A stretch of DNA of 64,000 nt from an uncultured Candidatus Saccharibacteria bacterium (lineage in GTDB: Bacteria; Patescibacteriota; Saccharimonadia; Saccharimonadales; Saccharimonadaceae): NCBI GenBank assembly GCA_938045445.1, contig CALIMM010000016.1:62001-126000 (forward strand). Direction: 5' to 3'. Each line of letters opens with the position of its first letter. Positions within the stretch are counted from its first letter, which is position 1. Under the pieces are notes generated by a model. It had not been told where the DNA came from, searched no databases, and saw only the letters and a program-made list of their open reading frames with translations. Below are positions 1-8,575 of this stretch, piece by piece. The position numbers and the translations under genes are program-made.

Positions 1-428
1 AATGTTTGCCAATCCACAAAGAGAAACCCGATGTCGGCCAAATGAAGCAACTTAGCCTCAAGGGTGCTGCGCTGCAGTGGCGGTACAACAATCGTGCCAA
101 GAATTGCTCGTTCCACAAAGGCATAGGCCTCGCTATCTAGCTCAAGCCCTTCTCTTTGGCTGTCTTGTACAAACAATGCAACCGAGTATGCCTCTTTGCA
201 CCAGTATTCGTTGGCTGCAGGATGGTCGTAACCAGCATCATGCCAGGCCGCTGCTATAACGAGAAGTTCATGCTGCTGAGTCGAAAATGTATATCGAGGT
301 ACAAGGCGTATCAGTTCTTTTGTCATTTGCACCACATCATCCATATGTTGCGTGTTATGGTATGGTAGTGATGGATAAGCCTGACGAGCCCGCTGCACTG
401 TAGCCAACAACAAAGGGGTGTTATTCAT
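1..428 (-). CDS. HD-domain phosphohydrolase, partial (3' end outside window)
   Basis: An open frame runs on the minus strand from an ATG at 428 off the left edge, giving 142 visible codons. Near the N terminus is PYHNTQHMDDVV (about residues 21-32) and further on WHDAGYDHPAANE, which together give the H...HD metal-binding pattern of small HD-superfamily phosphohydrolases. The segment LLHLADIG near the edge is also typical of that fold. Such proteins hydrolyse phosphate esters or nucleotides, but the substrate cannot be read from the sequence. No clear Shine-Dalgarno site precedes the ATG. The C terminus is missing only because the window ends. Family assignment is fairly safe, function is not. 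Confidence 0.7.
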   Translation of the reverse strand, partial: MNNTPLLLATVQRARQAYPSLPYHNTQHMDDVVQMTKELIRLVPRYTFSTQQHELLVIAAAWHDAGYDHPAANEYWCKEAYSVALFVQDSQREGLELDSEAYAFVERAILGTIVVPPLQRSTLEAKLLHLADIGFLFVDWQT

Positions 429-736
429 AATAATCACTATCGTATTCCACTGTTGTCAGTATGTCAAGTTACTGATATTATGCCAAATCCTCAGCAACTA
501 TTACACTTCTCACTATTTTCTCGATAGAGTATGATTCCCTTGCATAATAACGAGGTTTGGTTCTAGCACTCAGAGATTAGTATCTTAAGAAAGACGATTG
601 ATTCCCCAAAAAGAATTACAGGAGAAGATATTAGCCCAAGAAAATAATGTTTTACTTGTTTAATACAAGAAATACCTCTTCATCACCAAGAGTTTTGGCA
701 ATTTACAACACTATCCTCTGTTGATATCAATGCGGC
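429..736. other. Intergenic, no gene seen
   Basis: AT-rich stretch between the divergently placed HD gene start and the ruvA stop. I see no coding frame with sensible composition, no tRNA and no convincing hairpin terminator in it. Confidence 0.5.
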
Positions 737-1312
737 TTACTGCTTCAAAGCCATTGTCACTCGCTGCGCCGTCGGTAAGCTCGTATCGACATGAGCAAGT
801 GCTTTGGTGGCATCTGCCAACGTATAGCCTAGCGCAACCAACGCTTCGAGCGCTTCGTCGTTTGTATCAAGCTCTGCCTGCACAGGCGCGTCGTGAGTAG
901 CATAGTACGTTGGTACACCCACCTTATCTCGCAGGTCTACCACCACACGCTCGGCAGTCTTTTTGCCCACCCCACTGGCTTTTTGGATAAAGGCCGCATC
1001 GGCATTGGCTAAGGCATTGCGCACCTGCTCAGCCTCACCAAGACTGAGAATGGCCAGCGCCGCCTTGGGACCCACACCCTGCACAGTGATGAGCAACTCA
1101 AACAGTTTCTTGGCTGCCCGCGATGAAAAGCCAAATAGCTCCTGAGCTTGCTCTCGGATATGGTGATATGTATAGAGCTTGACTGCCTCACCAAGTTGCA
1201 TCGCATCATAATCATGCGCTGCAACCGCTATCTCATAGCCAACCCCCTGCACATCAATAATGACACTATCCGCAAACTTCTCATCAACTTGGCCAGCAAT
1301 ATGAGCAATCAT
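737..1312 (-). CDS. ruvA: Holliday junction branch migration protein RuvA
   Basis: 191 residues, the usual RuvA length. It begins MIAHIAGQVDEKF and has the N-terminal OB-fold pattern (VQGVGYEI), then two helix-hairpin-helix motifs, VQGVGPKAALAIL (about 77-89) and SGVGKKTAERVV (about 113-124). The C-terminal domain III has the ALVALGY motif that in known RuvA contacts RuvB. RuvA tetramers bind four-way junctions and load the RuvB motor, and RuvC (4028-4504) is nearby. ruvB is not in the window. The start is 18 bp after the penicillin-binding protein stop and has a strong GAGGAGG site, so it is probably co-transcribed with that gene. Confidence 0.95.
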   Translation of the reverse strand: MIAHIAGQVDEKFADSVIIDVQGVGYEIAVAAHDYDAMQLGEAVKLYTYHHIREQAQELFGFSSRAAKKLFELLITVQGVGPKAALAILSLGEAEQVRNALANADAAFIQKASGVGKKTAERVVVDLRDKVGVPTYYATHDAPVQAELDTNDEALEALVALGYTLADATKALAHVDTSLPTAQRVTMALKQ

Positions 1313-1330
1313 CCACGCCTCCTCGAAGTA

Positions 1331-3862
1331 CTAGAAGTTAGTCCTGAAGAAGTTATTGTTATTGCCACCAGTATTGTTCTGATTATTCTGCCCAGAGCTA
1401 TCATCGTCGCTCGTACCACCAGTACCAGAACTATCACCACTCGTACCACCGGTATTGCCACTGTTGCCGGTATTATTGCGGCGGCGAGTATTACCGTTGA
1501 TGGTCGAGCTATTATCGCTGTCGTCGCTTGTACTACCAGAGCTTCCTCTGCTACTTGACGACCGGCAGCTTGCAATGTTCTTTGAGTAACGGCTGCTGTC
1601 AAAGTCTTTTTCGTCGATGGTAATGATGCGCTTTTGCTCAACGTCACAGACACGGATTTGCTGCTTCGTCGTGGAGCAATCTGAGCTGTTCTTCGAGTGT
1701 TTCGTGCTGTCGAAGTCGTCTTCGTAGATAGACTCCATTTTCTTATCACTGAGGTTACAGACTTCGATCTTGGTGCGCACAACATTACATTGCTTGGTTG
1801 GCAGGGCGCCAGTCAAGAAGTATTCTTTGTACGTCCCTTTGGCATTGTTGGTGGTAGCCAGACCACCATCGCTACAGACCGAGCGCTGCACAACGCCACT
1901 CGGCACAGGGAATTGGGTGTTCGACTGGCCCGCCAAGAGCTTCGTCATTGTGTTGCGCCAGATCGGCCCTGCCATATCCGAGCCACCAAACTTCATTGGC
2001 GTGTTGTTATTGTTGCCAACCCAAACGCCAACGGCATACTCTGGGTTGTAGCCAATCGTCCAAGCATCTTTGTTGTCATTCGTCGTTCCTGTCTTGACGG
2101 CCGCGGTATGGCCAGGCACTGTGAGAGTTGAGCCAAACACACTAGCTCGTGCCGCATTATCCGACAAAATATTTGAGATCAGATAGGAAGCCCCCTCACT
2201 AATCGCCCGCTTGCTGGTCGCGTTGGGCCAGCTAACTTTCTTGTTGTATTTGTCGTTAACCTGCTCGATGAGCCCCAGCTCAAACTGCTGCCCTTGGTTG
2301 CCAAATGCTGCATAGGCATTAGTCATTTGCGTTAGCGATGCCTCACCCGAGCCAAGTGCGAGAGACAAGCCATTATTGTTCTTTTGTACGCTCTCTTTGG
2401 TGATTGAAGTAATACCAAGGTTATTGGCTGTTTGGATCGACTTGTCGATGCCGAACCTTTGCATGATATCAACGCTCGGGATATTCAGCGACCAGCTAAT
2501 CGCTCGACGCGTTGTCACATTTCCGTGCCAACGTTGGTCGGCATTGAGTGGCCGGTAGCCACCACCAAAGTCTCGCGGTTTATCCTCAAATATTGTCGCT
2601 GGCGTAATAACCCCCTCGGCCAGCGCCCCGGCATAGTAGATTGGTTTAAAGCTACTGCCTGGCTGGCGCGGTGTTGTGGCCATATTGACATTACCCCACT
2701 CCGGGTTATTGTAGTCGGCACTGCCCACTAGTGCGCGCACCCGACCTGTCTTAACGTCTATCACAACACCGCTTGCATTCGTCCCACCACGGTTATTGAG
2801 GTATGGAATCTGCTTAGAGACGTTATCGATCAGCATCTGCTGAGTATCCATATTAAGTGTTGTTTTCACCTGGTAGCCCGAGCGCATTAACTTATCATAC
2901 GCATTTTTATCTTCCGCACTGTATAGTTTCTGTTTGAGTTGGTTTATAACCATCTGGGCAAAGTGTGGCGCAATCGACTTGACGGTATTTGCCGTCGATG
3001 CATACGAGAGCTGCTGCGCATACGCTGCGTCTTTTTGCTCATTAGTGATGGCACCCACATCAACCATACGTCCGAGCACTGTCTTTTGGCGCTGCTTGGC
3101 CTTCTCTGGACTGCCACTGATTGGTGAGTAGGCAGTTGGTGCTGGCAGCACACCAACAAGCATAGCGCTCTCAGCCAACGTGAGATCCTTTGGTGCTTTA
3201 CCAAAGTAAATCTTGGCTGCCTCTTCGATGCCAAATGAGTCTTCGCCATAGTACACAGAGTTGAGATACATCTCGAGGATTTGGTCCTTGGTATAATTCT
3301 GCTCGATCGCGAGCGCCACAAACAGCTCCTGGTACTTACGCATAAAAGTCTGCTCACTTGTGAGGACGGTGTTCTTGGCGAGCTGCTGTGTAATGGTTGA
3401 GCCACCACCATGGCGCTGGAAGGCTGCCCGGAAGATACCGATTAGACTAAACCCAGGGTGTTTATAGAAGTCTTTATCCTCACTAGCCAGCAGCGCATTC
3501 TTCATACTGTCTGAGATGTCAGCTAGTTTCACCATATTGCGGTGCTGGGCTCGCCCCACACTATAGAGCGGCTTGTTATTAACATCATTGAGGACGATAC
3601 CAGTGTTGTTGCGGTTCATCAGCCGCTCTTGGTCAGAGATATCACGTGCATAATACAGATACGTCAAAATCGGCACAATCAGCAAGAAGAGCAAAAACGG
3701 CATCAGAATCACCATCGCCTTTTTCTTTTTGCTCATATTCCAAAACCACAAGAAATGCTTATGCTCGCGTCTCCGGCGCGGTGGCTTCGACTGGCGAACC
3801 TCTCCAAAGTTGGCATATCTGCCCATCCGGGCTGGTTGTTGTCTTCCTCGAGGTAGTTGCAT
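1331..3862 (-). CDS. Class A penicillin-binding protein (transglycosylase/transpeptidase)
   Basis: 843 residues. A basic cytoplasmic tail (1-48) precedes one membrane segment (about 49-72). The GT51 glycosyltransferase domain shows ASEDKDFYKHPG (catalytic Glu128) and GGSTITQQLAKN (153-164). The transpeptidase domain has SSFK (catalytic Ser403, Lys406), SLN (458-460) and KTG (590-592). After it come two similar Cys-containing units (IEVCNLSDKK... and IRVCDVEQKR..., each ending in a Ser-Lys-Asn...Cys segment) and a long Ser/Gly/Asn/Thr-rich tail ending NFFRTNF. It polymerises and cross-links peptidoglycan outside the membrane. The ATG at 3862 lies 6 nt after a TATAAT box, supporting a leaderless start. 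ruvA follows in the same operon. Confidence 0.95.
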   Translation of the reverse strand: MQLPRGRQQPARMGRYANFGEVRQSKPPRRRREHKHFLWFWNMSKKKKAMVILMPFLLFLLIVPILTYLYYARDISDQERLMNRNNTGIVLNDVNNKPLYSVGRAQHRNMVKLADISDSMKNALLASEDKDFYKHPGFSLIGIFRAAFQRHGGGSTITQQLAKNTVLTSEQTFMRKYQELFVALAIEQNYTKDQILEMYLNSVYYGEDSFGIEEAAKIYFGKAPKDLTLAESAMLVGVLPAPTAYSPISGSPEKAKQRQKTVLGRMVDVGAITNEQKDAAYAQQLSYASTANTVKSIAPHFAQMVINQLKQKLYSAEDKNAYDKLMRSGYQVKTTLNMDTQQMLIDNVSKQIPYLNNRGGTNASGVVIDVKTGRVRALVGSADYNNPEWGNVNMATTPRQPGSSFKPIYYAGALAEGVITPATIFEDKPRDFGGGYRPLNADQRWHGNVTTRRAISWSLNIPSVDIMQRFGIDKSIQTANNLGITSITKESVQKNNNGLSLALGSGEASLTQMTNAYAAFGNQGQQFELGLIEQVNDKYNKKVSWPNATSKRAISEGASYLISNILSDNAARASVFGSTLTVPGHTAAVKTGTTNDNKDAWTIGYNPEYAVGVWVGNNNNTPMKFGGSDMAGPIWRNTMTKLLAGQSNTQFPVPSGVVQRSVCSDGGLATTNNAKGTYKEYFLTGALPTKQCNVVRTKIEVCNLSDKKMESIYEDDFDSTKHSKNSSDCSTTKQQIRVCDVEQKRIITIDEKDFDSSRYSKNIASCRSSSSRGSSGSTSDDSDNSSTINGNTRRRNNTGNSGNTGGTSGDSSGTGGTSDDDSSGQNNQNNTGGNNNNFFRTNF

Positions 3863-3868
3863 AATTTA

Positions 3869-3874
3869 ATTATA
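3869..3874 (-). promoter_or_regulatory. -10 box, leaderless promoter of the PBP gene
   Basis: TATAAT (minus strand) preceded by TGG, giving a TG-type extended -10, and separated from the ATG at 3862 by six bases (TAAATT). There is no room for a Shine-Dalgarno site. Confidence 0.65.
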
Positions 3875-4027
3875 CCATCGTTCTGGCGCAATGTGCTGAA
3901 AACACTGATCTTAGCGCTTTTCTCTTCCTCATCTCTGATATAGTACACACTCTTGTTACAGTTAGAGAGCCACTCTTATAGCTTATTTCTCACTTGACAC
4001 AGATACAGAAGTTTACTTCCCAACCAG

Positions 4028-4504
4028 TTAGCTCTGCCGCGTCATAAACGCCGCCATAATTGCTGCCGCGAGGGCATCTGCACAGTCATCTGGCTTGGGT
4101 ACTGTCTGTAAACCGAGCTGGAGTCGCACCATCTCTTGCACTTGCTTTTTATCGGCTTTGCCATAGCCAGTGATTGTCTGCTTGATCTGGAGCGGCGTAT
4201 ATTCCTCAATTCGCAGCCCTGCCCGCTGACCAGTCAGCAGCGCTACTCCACGCGCTTCGGCCACACTCATAGCAGTGGTAATATTGCGGGCAAAAAAGAG
4301 CTTCTCGATCGCCATCATTATGGGCTGTGTCTCTGCAATAATACTGGTGAGACCATCAAATATCTCACCAAGGCGCTCTGGTATTGGCGTGTGTGCTGGC
4401 GTCGTAATGACACCGGCCGTGACAAGTCGCGTTGCACCACCATGAGCGTCGATGACGCCAAAGCCAAGGATGCCAGTGCCCGGGTCTATACCAATGATTC
4501 GCAT
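4028..4504 (-). CDS. ruvC: Holliday junction endonuclease RuvC
   Basis: 158 residues, normal for RuvC. It opens MRIIGIDPGTGILGFGVI, with the first catalytic Asp (D7) in IGIDPG. The second acidic residue is in MAIEKLFFARN, and the last acidic pair is in PDDCADALAAAI near the C terminus. The basic DNA-contact segment GYGKADKKQVQEMV is also present. RuvC is a dimeric RNase H-fold enzyme that nicks Holliday junctions symmetrically. It sits close to ruvA but is transcribed from its own start: a TATACT box at 4511-4516 lies six bases before the ATG. There are no odd substitutions among the catalytic residues. Confidence 0.95.
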   Translation of the reverse strand: MRIIGIDPGTGILGFGVIDAHGGATRLVTAGVITTPAHTPIPERLGEIFDGLTSIIAETQPIMMAIEKLFFARNITTAMSVAEARGVALLTGQRAGLRIEEYTPLQIKQTITGYGKADKKQVQEMVRLQLGLQTVPKPDDCADALAAAIMAAFMTRQS

Positions 4505-4510
4505 GATGCT

Positions 4511-4516
4511 AGTATA
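4511..4516 (-). promoter_or_regulatory. -10 box, leaderless promoter of ruvC
   Basis: TATACT on the minus strand, then AGCATC, then ATG at 4504. The six-base gap leaves no ribosome binding site. Confidence 0.6.
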
Positions 4517-4566
4517 GCTGAATCTGAGGGCTTCTGCTATATATCACTGGTATAACTAATGAGGCT

Positions 4567-6354
4567 CTAGCCTTTGCGCACCATCCGGCGTAGCCACTGG
4601 CCAATCTCACTGCGCCACTCCCAGCCAGCATAGCCCACTGCCACGATAGCTACCCCACCAATCATCCACCAGACGATCTCTGTCTGCCCATTATTACTAC
4701 TCGGTTCAACAGCGTAGCCTGCAGCTGGTGCTTTGCTATTCTTGCTCGTCGATTTGCGGCAGCGATTGGTCGATGGATTGCGCTCCCAGCCTGGCTTGCA
4801 GGGCGTCAACTGGCGACTATTTGCTGCGCCAAGCTTTTTGCAGCGGCCAGTCGCTGGGTTGCGATAGTACCCTGCTTTACACACAGCAGCTGGTGCCTTA
4901 CCGCCAACGAGCGCTCGGCAGCGCCCTGTGGCAGGATTGCGATACTGCCCTGCCTTACACGCAGCTAATCGCTGGCCAGTGACAGATATTGCGCGGCAAC
5001 GGCCTGTTTCAGGGTTACGCTCTTGGCCTGGCTTGCAGATCGTCAGCTTTTGGGTGCGAGAGGTAGTACGCCCTGCCTTTGCATTACCGGCCGTCTGTTT
5101 TGATCGCTTCTCACCGTTGTTGATTTTTCGACAACGATTTGTTGCTGGGTTGCGTTCTTGGCCAGCGGGACACGGTTTACCCGATGGCTGATGAGGTGAG
5201 GCTGGCGTATCAGTGATGATATTATCCGTTTGATCGGGGCTTGGCGTTGTCCATTGCCATACACCGGTTTGCGAATTGTATGCCCAAGACTTGCCCTGGT
5301 GCGCAGCCTGCCCTGCACCGCTATATGCATCGATATGTGGCGAAAAACTCACCAAGCCATGCTGGTCCTCAAACCACAGTGTACCACTACGCAGTACTGC
5401 AAGCTCCGCACCATTTGCCTGAGCACGAATCGTCAGCACCTGACCTGGTGCAATCACCCCCGCAAGAGATGAGGTGTTTCGCACCGTGCTATTGCTACCG
5501 AGCGTACCACTACGCAAACGATAGGCAGCAAGGTCGATTGGCTGATCGCCAGTATTCTTGACTTTGACGTATTTTTGGCAATTATCTGGTGCTGCGTCGC
5601 AGGTGTGTGGATGAGGCAAGACCTCAAGAATTTGCAATGATGGCTCACCTGGCGTCTCGTACGGCGCAGCTACCTCAGCTTCACCAGATCGTGCTCGAAA
5701 GTCTTTAGCAAATACCCCGGTTCGTGCCGCTGCTGTCCAGTGGGCACGCTCCCAGACAAGTGCACCCGCGAGCTCATCTACGGCTGCATTTGCTTTATCA
5801 ATAGTCGTGCCCGATCGCTCCAGCGCCACATCATACCGTGTGATTTGCTCACCATCTGGCACGCTTGGGCAGCCTTGGAGCTGCGCACCATCTGCTGGGA
5901 CTGCCGCTGGATGATAGTAGCGCACCGACGACTGGGGCGGTGCATATCCCTGTAGATTGACGCGGCACGTGTAGTCGGTGTGGTTTGTGCTAACACTAAC
6001 AGTAAACGTAACATCACTAAGCGGTGCAAACTGACGCGCAGTATTATGCAGTTCAACTGCACTCACGGTGCGCCGGTCTGTTGTGTGGAGCGCCCCGATC
6101 ATCAGTGCATCATGCTCAGTATGGGCGGCAAGACGCACTACAGGCTGAGCTCTTGTAGGCCCATCGCTAGCTGCATCATCACGCGCCACTATACGCCCAA
6201 ATAAAAAATCGCCGATGGCGGCGACTGGGGTGGCGAAATAAGCAGTGGAAGAATCAGCACCAAGTGCAGAAGCTCCGGCTATTCCTGGTATCATCATAGT
6301 CACGGCAAGCCCACACGCAACAATTCGCCGGGCATAATTCCGCATAGTTTGCAT
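4567..6354 (-). CDS. Secreted lamin-tail-domain protein with five Cys-rich repeats and a C-terminal anchor
   Basis: Start chosen at the ATG at 6354 because GGAGG lies nine bases upstream. An upstream in-frame ATG at 6489 has no such site. 595 residues. Residues 1-30 form a signal-peptide-like segment (basic NYARR, then a hydrophobic stretch, then AGASA). The middle holds a probable lamin-tail domain (LQILEVLPHPHTC..., YVKVKNTGDQPIDLAAYRL). Next come five copies of a 15-residue unit of the form C-x-x-G-x-x-R-N-P-x-T-x-R-C-R (for example CKPGQERNPETGRCR). A transmembrane helix near the C terminus (WWMIGGVAIVAVGYAGW) is followed by basic residues, suggesting outward display. Function unknown; a surface adhesion or recognition role is inference only. 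Confidence 0.75.
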   Translation of the reverse strand: MQTMRNYARRIVACGLAVTMMIPGIAGASALGADSSTAYFATPVAAIGDFLFGRIVARDDAASDGPTRAQPVVRLAAHTEHDALMIGALHTTDRRTVSAVELHNTARQFAPLSDVTFTVSVSTNHTDYTCRVNLQGYAPPQSSVRYYHPAAVPADGAQLQGCPSVPDGEQITRYDVALERSGTTIDKANAAVDELAGALVWERAHWTAAARTGVFAKDFRARSGEAEVAAPYETPGEPSLQILEVLPHPHTCDAAPDNCQKYVKVKNTGDQPIDLAAYRLRSGTLGSNSTVRNTSSLAGVIAPGQVLTIRAQANGAELAVLRSGTLWFEDQHGLVSFSPHIDAYSGAGQAAHQGKSWAYNSQTGVWQWTTPSPDQTDNIITDTPASPHQPSGKPCPAGQERNPATNRCRKINNGEKRSKQTAGNAKAGRTTSRTQKLTICKPGQERNPETGRCRAISVTGQRLAACKAGQYRNPATGRCRALVGGKAPAAVCKAGYYRNPATGRCKKLGAANSRQLTPCKPGWERNPSTNRCRKSTSKNSKAPAAGYAVEPSSNNGQTEIVWWMIGGVAIVAVGYAGWEWRSEIGQWLRRMVRKG

Positions 6355-6623
6355 TTTGTTTTTCCTCCTCGCCACGATTATGCGCAAAGTAACTCTCTTG
6401 GTCAAGCACAAGCACATTGTTTTGTTGGCTGTGCAAATTAGTACAGTGGTCGGATTTTGCGTGTTATTTCTAATCGCCACTCGCTTCAAAGTCTATTTCA
6501 CCTCTCTATAGTCTCTTGCAACATTGATAGTAAGATTTTTCTTTTGATCGGGCAATGCCGCAAAGCATGACATTAATTCAAAGTAGGTTACAGCCCAGAC
6601 TTCCAAGCTTTCGAGCAAATACA
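6355..6623. other. Intergenic upstream of the lamin-tail gene
   Basis: Contains the GGAGG ribosome binding site of the lamin-tail gene (about 6364-6371). Apart from that I see no gene. The tRNA-Lys terminator borders it on the right. Confidence 0.45.
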
Positions 6624-6649
6624 ACAAAAAACAGGCCATCTCGCCTGCT
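6624..6649 (-). terminator. Terminator of tRNA-Lys
   Basis: On the minus strand CAGGC and GCCTG pair around a six-base loop (6632-6647) and are followed by a run of T residues. It lies just after the tRNA 3' end. Confidence 0.7.
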
Positions 6650-6659
6650 AATTGATCAA

Positions 6660-6736
6660 TGGAGGGCCCAGTGAGGCTCGAACTCACGACACCCTGCTTA
6701 AAAGGCAGGTGCTCTAACCTGCTGAGCTATGGGCCC
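6660..6736 (-). tRNA. tRNA-Lys (anticodon UUU)
   Basis: 77 nt including an encoded CCA. The acceptor arms GGGCCCA and TGGGCCC pair perfectly. The D arm contains GCTCAGCAGGTTAGAGC. The anticodon stem CCTGC/GCAGG holds the loop CTTTTAA, so the anticodon is TTT. The T arm is GTGAG-TTCGAGC-CTCAC. A strong promoter and a terminator flank it. Confidence 0.97.
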
Positions 6737-6748
6737 GTAGACTCTGCG

Positions 6749-6778
6749 AGTATAGCACTGGTCATGGTGGACTGTCAA
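6749..6778 (-). promoter_or_regulatory. Promoter of tRNA-Lys
   Basis: Minus-strand TTGACA (6773-6778) and TATACT (6749-6754) are separated by 18 bp, about 12 bp upstream of the tRNA. This near-consensus sigma-70 promoter matches the one before tRNA-Asn. Confidence 0.8.
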
Positions 6779-6861
6779 GCGGAGCAACCACTGGATTCAT
6801 CATCACTCTTCCAAAAGTCTACTATCTATAAGCAAAATTCGTCTTTTTCCTCTGTGAGAGA

Positions 6862-6895
6862 TTATACCTTGCCACCTCACCCCAGTAAGGTATAA
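6862..6895. repeat. Intergenic dyad between tRNA-Lys and comEC
   Basis: Arms TTATACCTT (6862-6870) and AAGGTATAA (6887-6895) form nine perfect pairs around a 16-base interval. It lies within the 342-bp gene-free stretch 6737-7078, where I see no coding frame. Role unknown: operator, or hairpin of a small transcript. Confidence 0.4.
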
Positions 6896-7041
6896 AAATC
6901 TCTTGCTAAGCTCAAAAGATTCAATAATTTCACCACGAGAAAGCAAATACATAAAAATTCTAGCTCTCTTGGTACACTCTACAGAAAAGCAGAGCAAGCA
7001 GCATGAAATTAACAGAAAGGCGGCGATTCAGATGCAATAAA

Positions 7042-7070
7042 TTGACGCACCAGCAACGCAATGGTTTAAT
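7042..7070 (+). promoter_or_regulatory. Promoter of comEC
   Basis: TTGACG (7042-7047), 17-bp spacer, TTTAAT (7065-7070), then eight bases to the ATG at 7079. There is no Shine-Dalgarno site, so the message is probably leaderless. Confidence 0.6.
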
Positions 7071-7078
7071 GATAACCA

Positions 7079-8521
7079 ATGACGTGGTGGCAACGGCGAA
7101 TTCACCCAACATGGCAGCTCACGATGTGCTGCGGCGGCATCGTTGGTGGAGTAGCATTAGCCCAGTGGTGGCCGTACGCTGCGTGGTGGTGGCTTGTTGT
7201 AGCTGGCGGCGGTATTGCCTGTGCATTGCATCAAAGCCGGCGGTGGTGTCTTATTATTATATTGATTGCTGGGCTTATGGTCGGCCTAGTGCGTGGTGGA
7301 AGCAATCAGCAGCAGCAACGCTCCTACGCGGCATCGTTTGGGCACGTAGCGACTATCACTGGGCAGGTGCAGGACGACCCTGATACAAATCAACGCAACC
7401 AACTCGTCGTGAGGCTGAGTGCTATCGGCCTCAATGGCCGCTCGCTACCTGGCACCGTGTGGGTAAGTCTGCACGGCAACCCTGCAGTCCACCGCAGCGA
7501 CTGGCTGGTTGTGCGAGGCAAGCTTAAGCCTGGCTTTGGCAACTTTGCTGCTGCCATGCAGCGTGCTCATGTGGAACGCATTGTTCAGCCGCAACCTGGC
7601 GATGTTGCCCTGCAGGTGCGCGATTGGTTTGCTGAGCATATTCGCCACGCAATTCACGAGCCAGCCGCCAGCCTTGGTAGTGGCTACGTTCTTGGCCAAA
7701 AGCGTGCTCTGCCGCACGATATCCAAGAAGCAATGCGCGCTACTGGCCTCACCCACATCGTTGTGGCGAGTGGGTATAACCTCACAATCCTCGTCCGCCT
7801 CGCTCGGCGCTTGTTTGCCAAGGTATCACGCTATCTTGCAGTACTTACCAGTGCAAGTCTCGTCCTTGGCTTTGTCGCCATCACTGGCCTAAGCCCAAGT
7901 ATGACACGTGCCGGCTTGGTAGCTGGGCTCAGCATTTGGGCTTGGGCGTATGGTCGTGCGTTTCACCCCATTACACTGCTAGCAGTAGCAAGTGCTGCTA
8001 CCGTACTATGGAACCCAAGCTATGTCTGGGGAGATATTGGCTGGCAGCTAAGCTTTGCATCCTTCGCTGGAGTGATGATTCTCGCACCACTGTTGCAGCG
8101 CTATTTCTTCGGCCCAGTAGAGCCATCAATCGGCCGCCAAGTCTTGGGCGAGACAATCTCCGCACAGCTTGCTACACTACCGATTAGCCTCGCAGCATTT
8201 GGGCAATTATCGCTCGTGGCACTGCCAGCCAATCTGCTCATTGTGCCATGGGTGCCGCTAGCAATGCTTCTCACCTGCATTGCTGGGGTTGGGGCACTTG
8301 TGTGGCCAGCAGCAGCGACAGTGTTTGGCGCACCAGCACAATGGTTGCTTGATGCCAAGCTGTGGATCGTCCAGCAATGTGCTGCCTTCCCTTGGGCCCA
8401 GCTCGATCTCACACTGCCCTGGTGGGGTGTAGCACTGTGGTATGGCGGGCTCATTGGCCTCTGTTGGTGGCTCTGGCGGGCAACTGGCTACTCACTGCGC
8501 GATACCTCGCTCGTAGAATAA
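7079..8521 (+). CDS. comEC: ComEC/Rec2-type DNA uptake channel, membrane part only
   Basis: 480 residues and strongly hydrophobic. The N terminus has several membrane segments (WWPYAAWWWLVVAGGG; LIIILIAGLMVGLV), then a soluble OB-like part (ITGQVQDDPD, VWVSLHGNPA). The competence domain starts with ATGLTHIVVASGYNLTIL, the family's conserved G-x-x-H-x-x-x-x-S-G block with YN instead of LH. Helices with GLSPSMTRAG and WQLSFASFAGV are further family marks. ComEC forms the inner-membrane pore for single-stranded DNA during transformation. The metallo-beta-lactamase domain that ends many ComEC proteins is absent: the frame stops after the last helix with WATGYSLRDTSLVE. The TTGACG-17-TTTAAT promoter supports this start. 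Confidence 0.88.
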   Translation: MTWWQRRIHPTWQLTMCCGGIVGGVALAQWWPYAAWWWLVVAGGGIACALHQSRRWCLIIILIAGLMVGLVRGGSNQQQQRSYAASFGHVATITGQVQDDPDTNQRNQLVVRLSAIGLNGRSLPGTVWVSLHGNPAVHRSDWLVVRGKLKPGFGNFAAAMQRAHVERIVQPQPGDVALQVRDWFAEHIRHAIHEPAASLGSGYVLGQKRALPHDIQEAMRATGLTHIVVASGYNLTILVRLARRLFAKVSRYLAVLTSASLVLGFVAITGLSPSMTRAGLVAGLSIWAWAYGRAFHPITLLAVASAATVLWNPSYVWGDIGWQLSFASFAGVMILAPLLQRYFFGPVEPSIGRQVLGETISAQLATLPISLAAFGQLSLVALPANLLIVPWVPLAMLLTCIAGVGALVWPAAATVFGAPAQWLLDAKLWIVQQCAAFPWAQLDLTLPWWGVALWYGGLIGLCWWLWRATGYSLRDTSLVE

Positions 8522-8537
8522 TAATCACCCAATATGC

Positions 8538-8543
8538 TACAAT
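8538..8543 (+). promoter_or_regulatory. -10 box of yebC
   Basis: TACAAT 32 bases upstream of the ATG, followed by an AAGGAG ribosome binding site at 8565-8570. This is a conventional leadered start, in contrast to the leaderless genes nearby. Confidence 0.5.
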
Positions 8544-8575
8544 GAGTTGAAAGATAGAACAATCAAGGAGAACCT

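Noticed and set aside
1697..2131. Plus-strand frame opposite the PBP gene (and many similar antisense frames)
   Set aside because: Lies wholly within a well-supported gene on the other strand and has no recognisable protein character or ribosome site.
6803..6997. Small minus-strand frame between tRNA-Lys and comEC
   Set aside because: Composition is not protein-like, no ribosome site, and it covers the dyad region.
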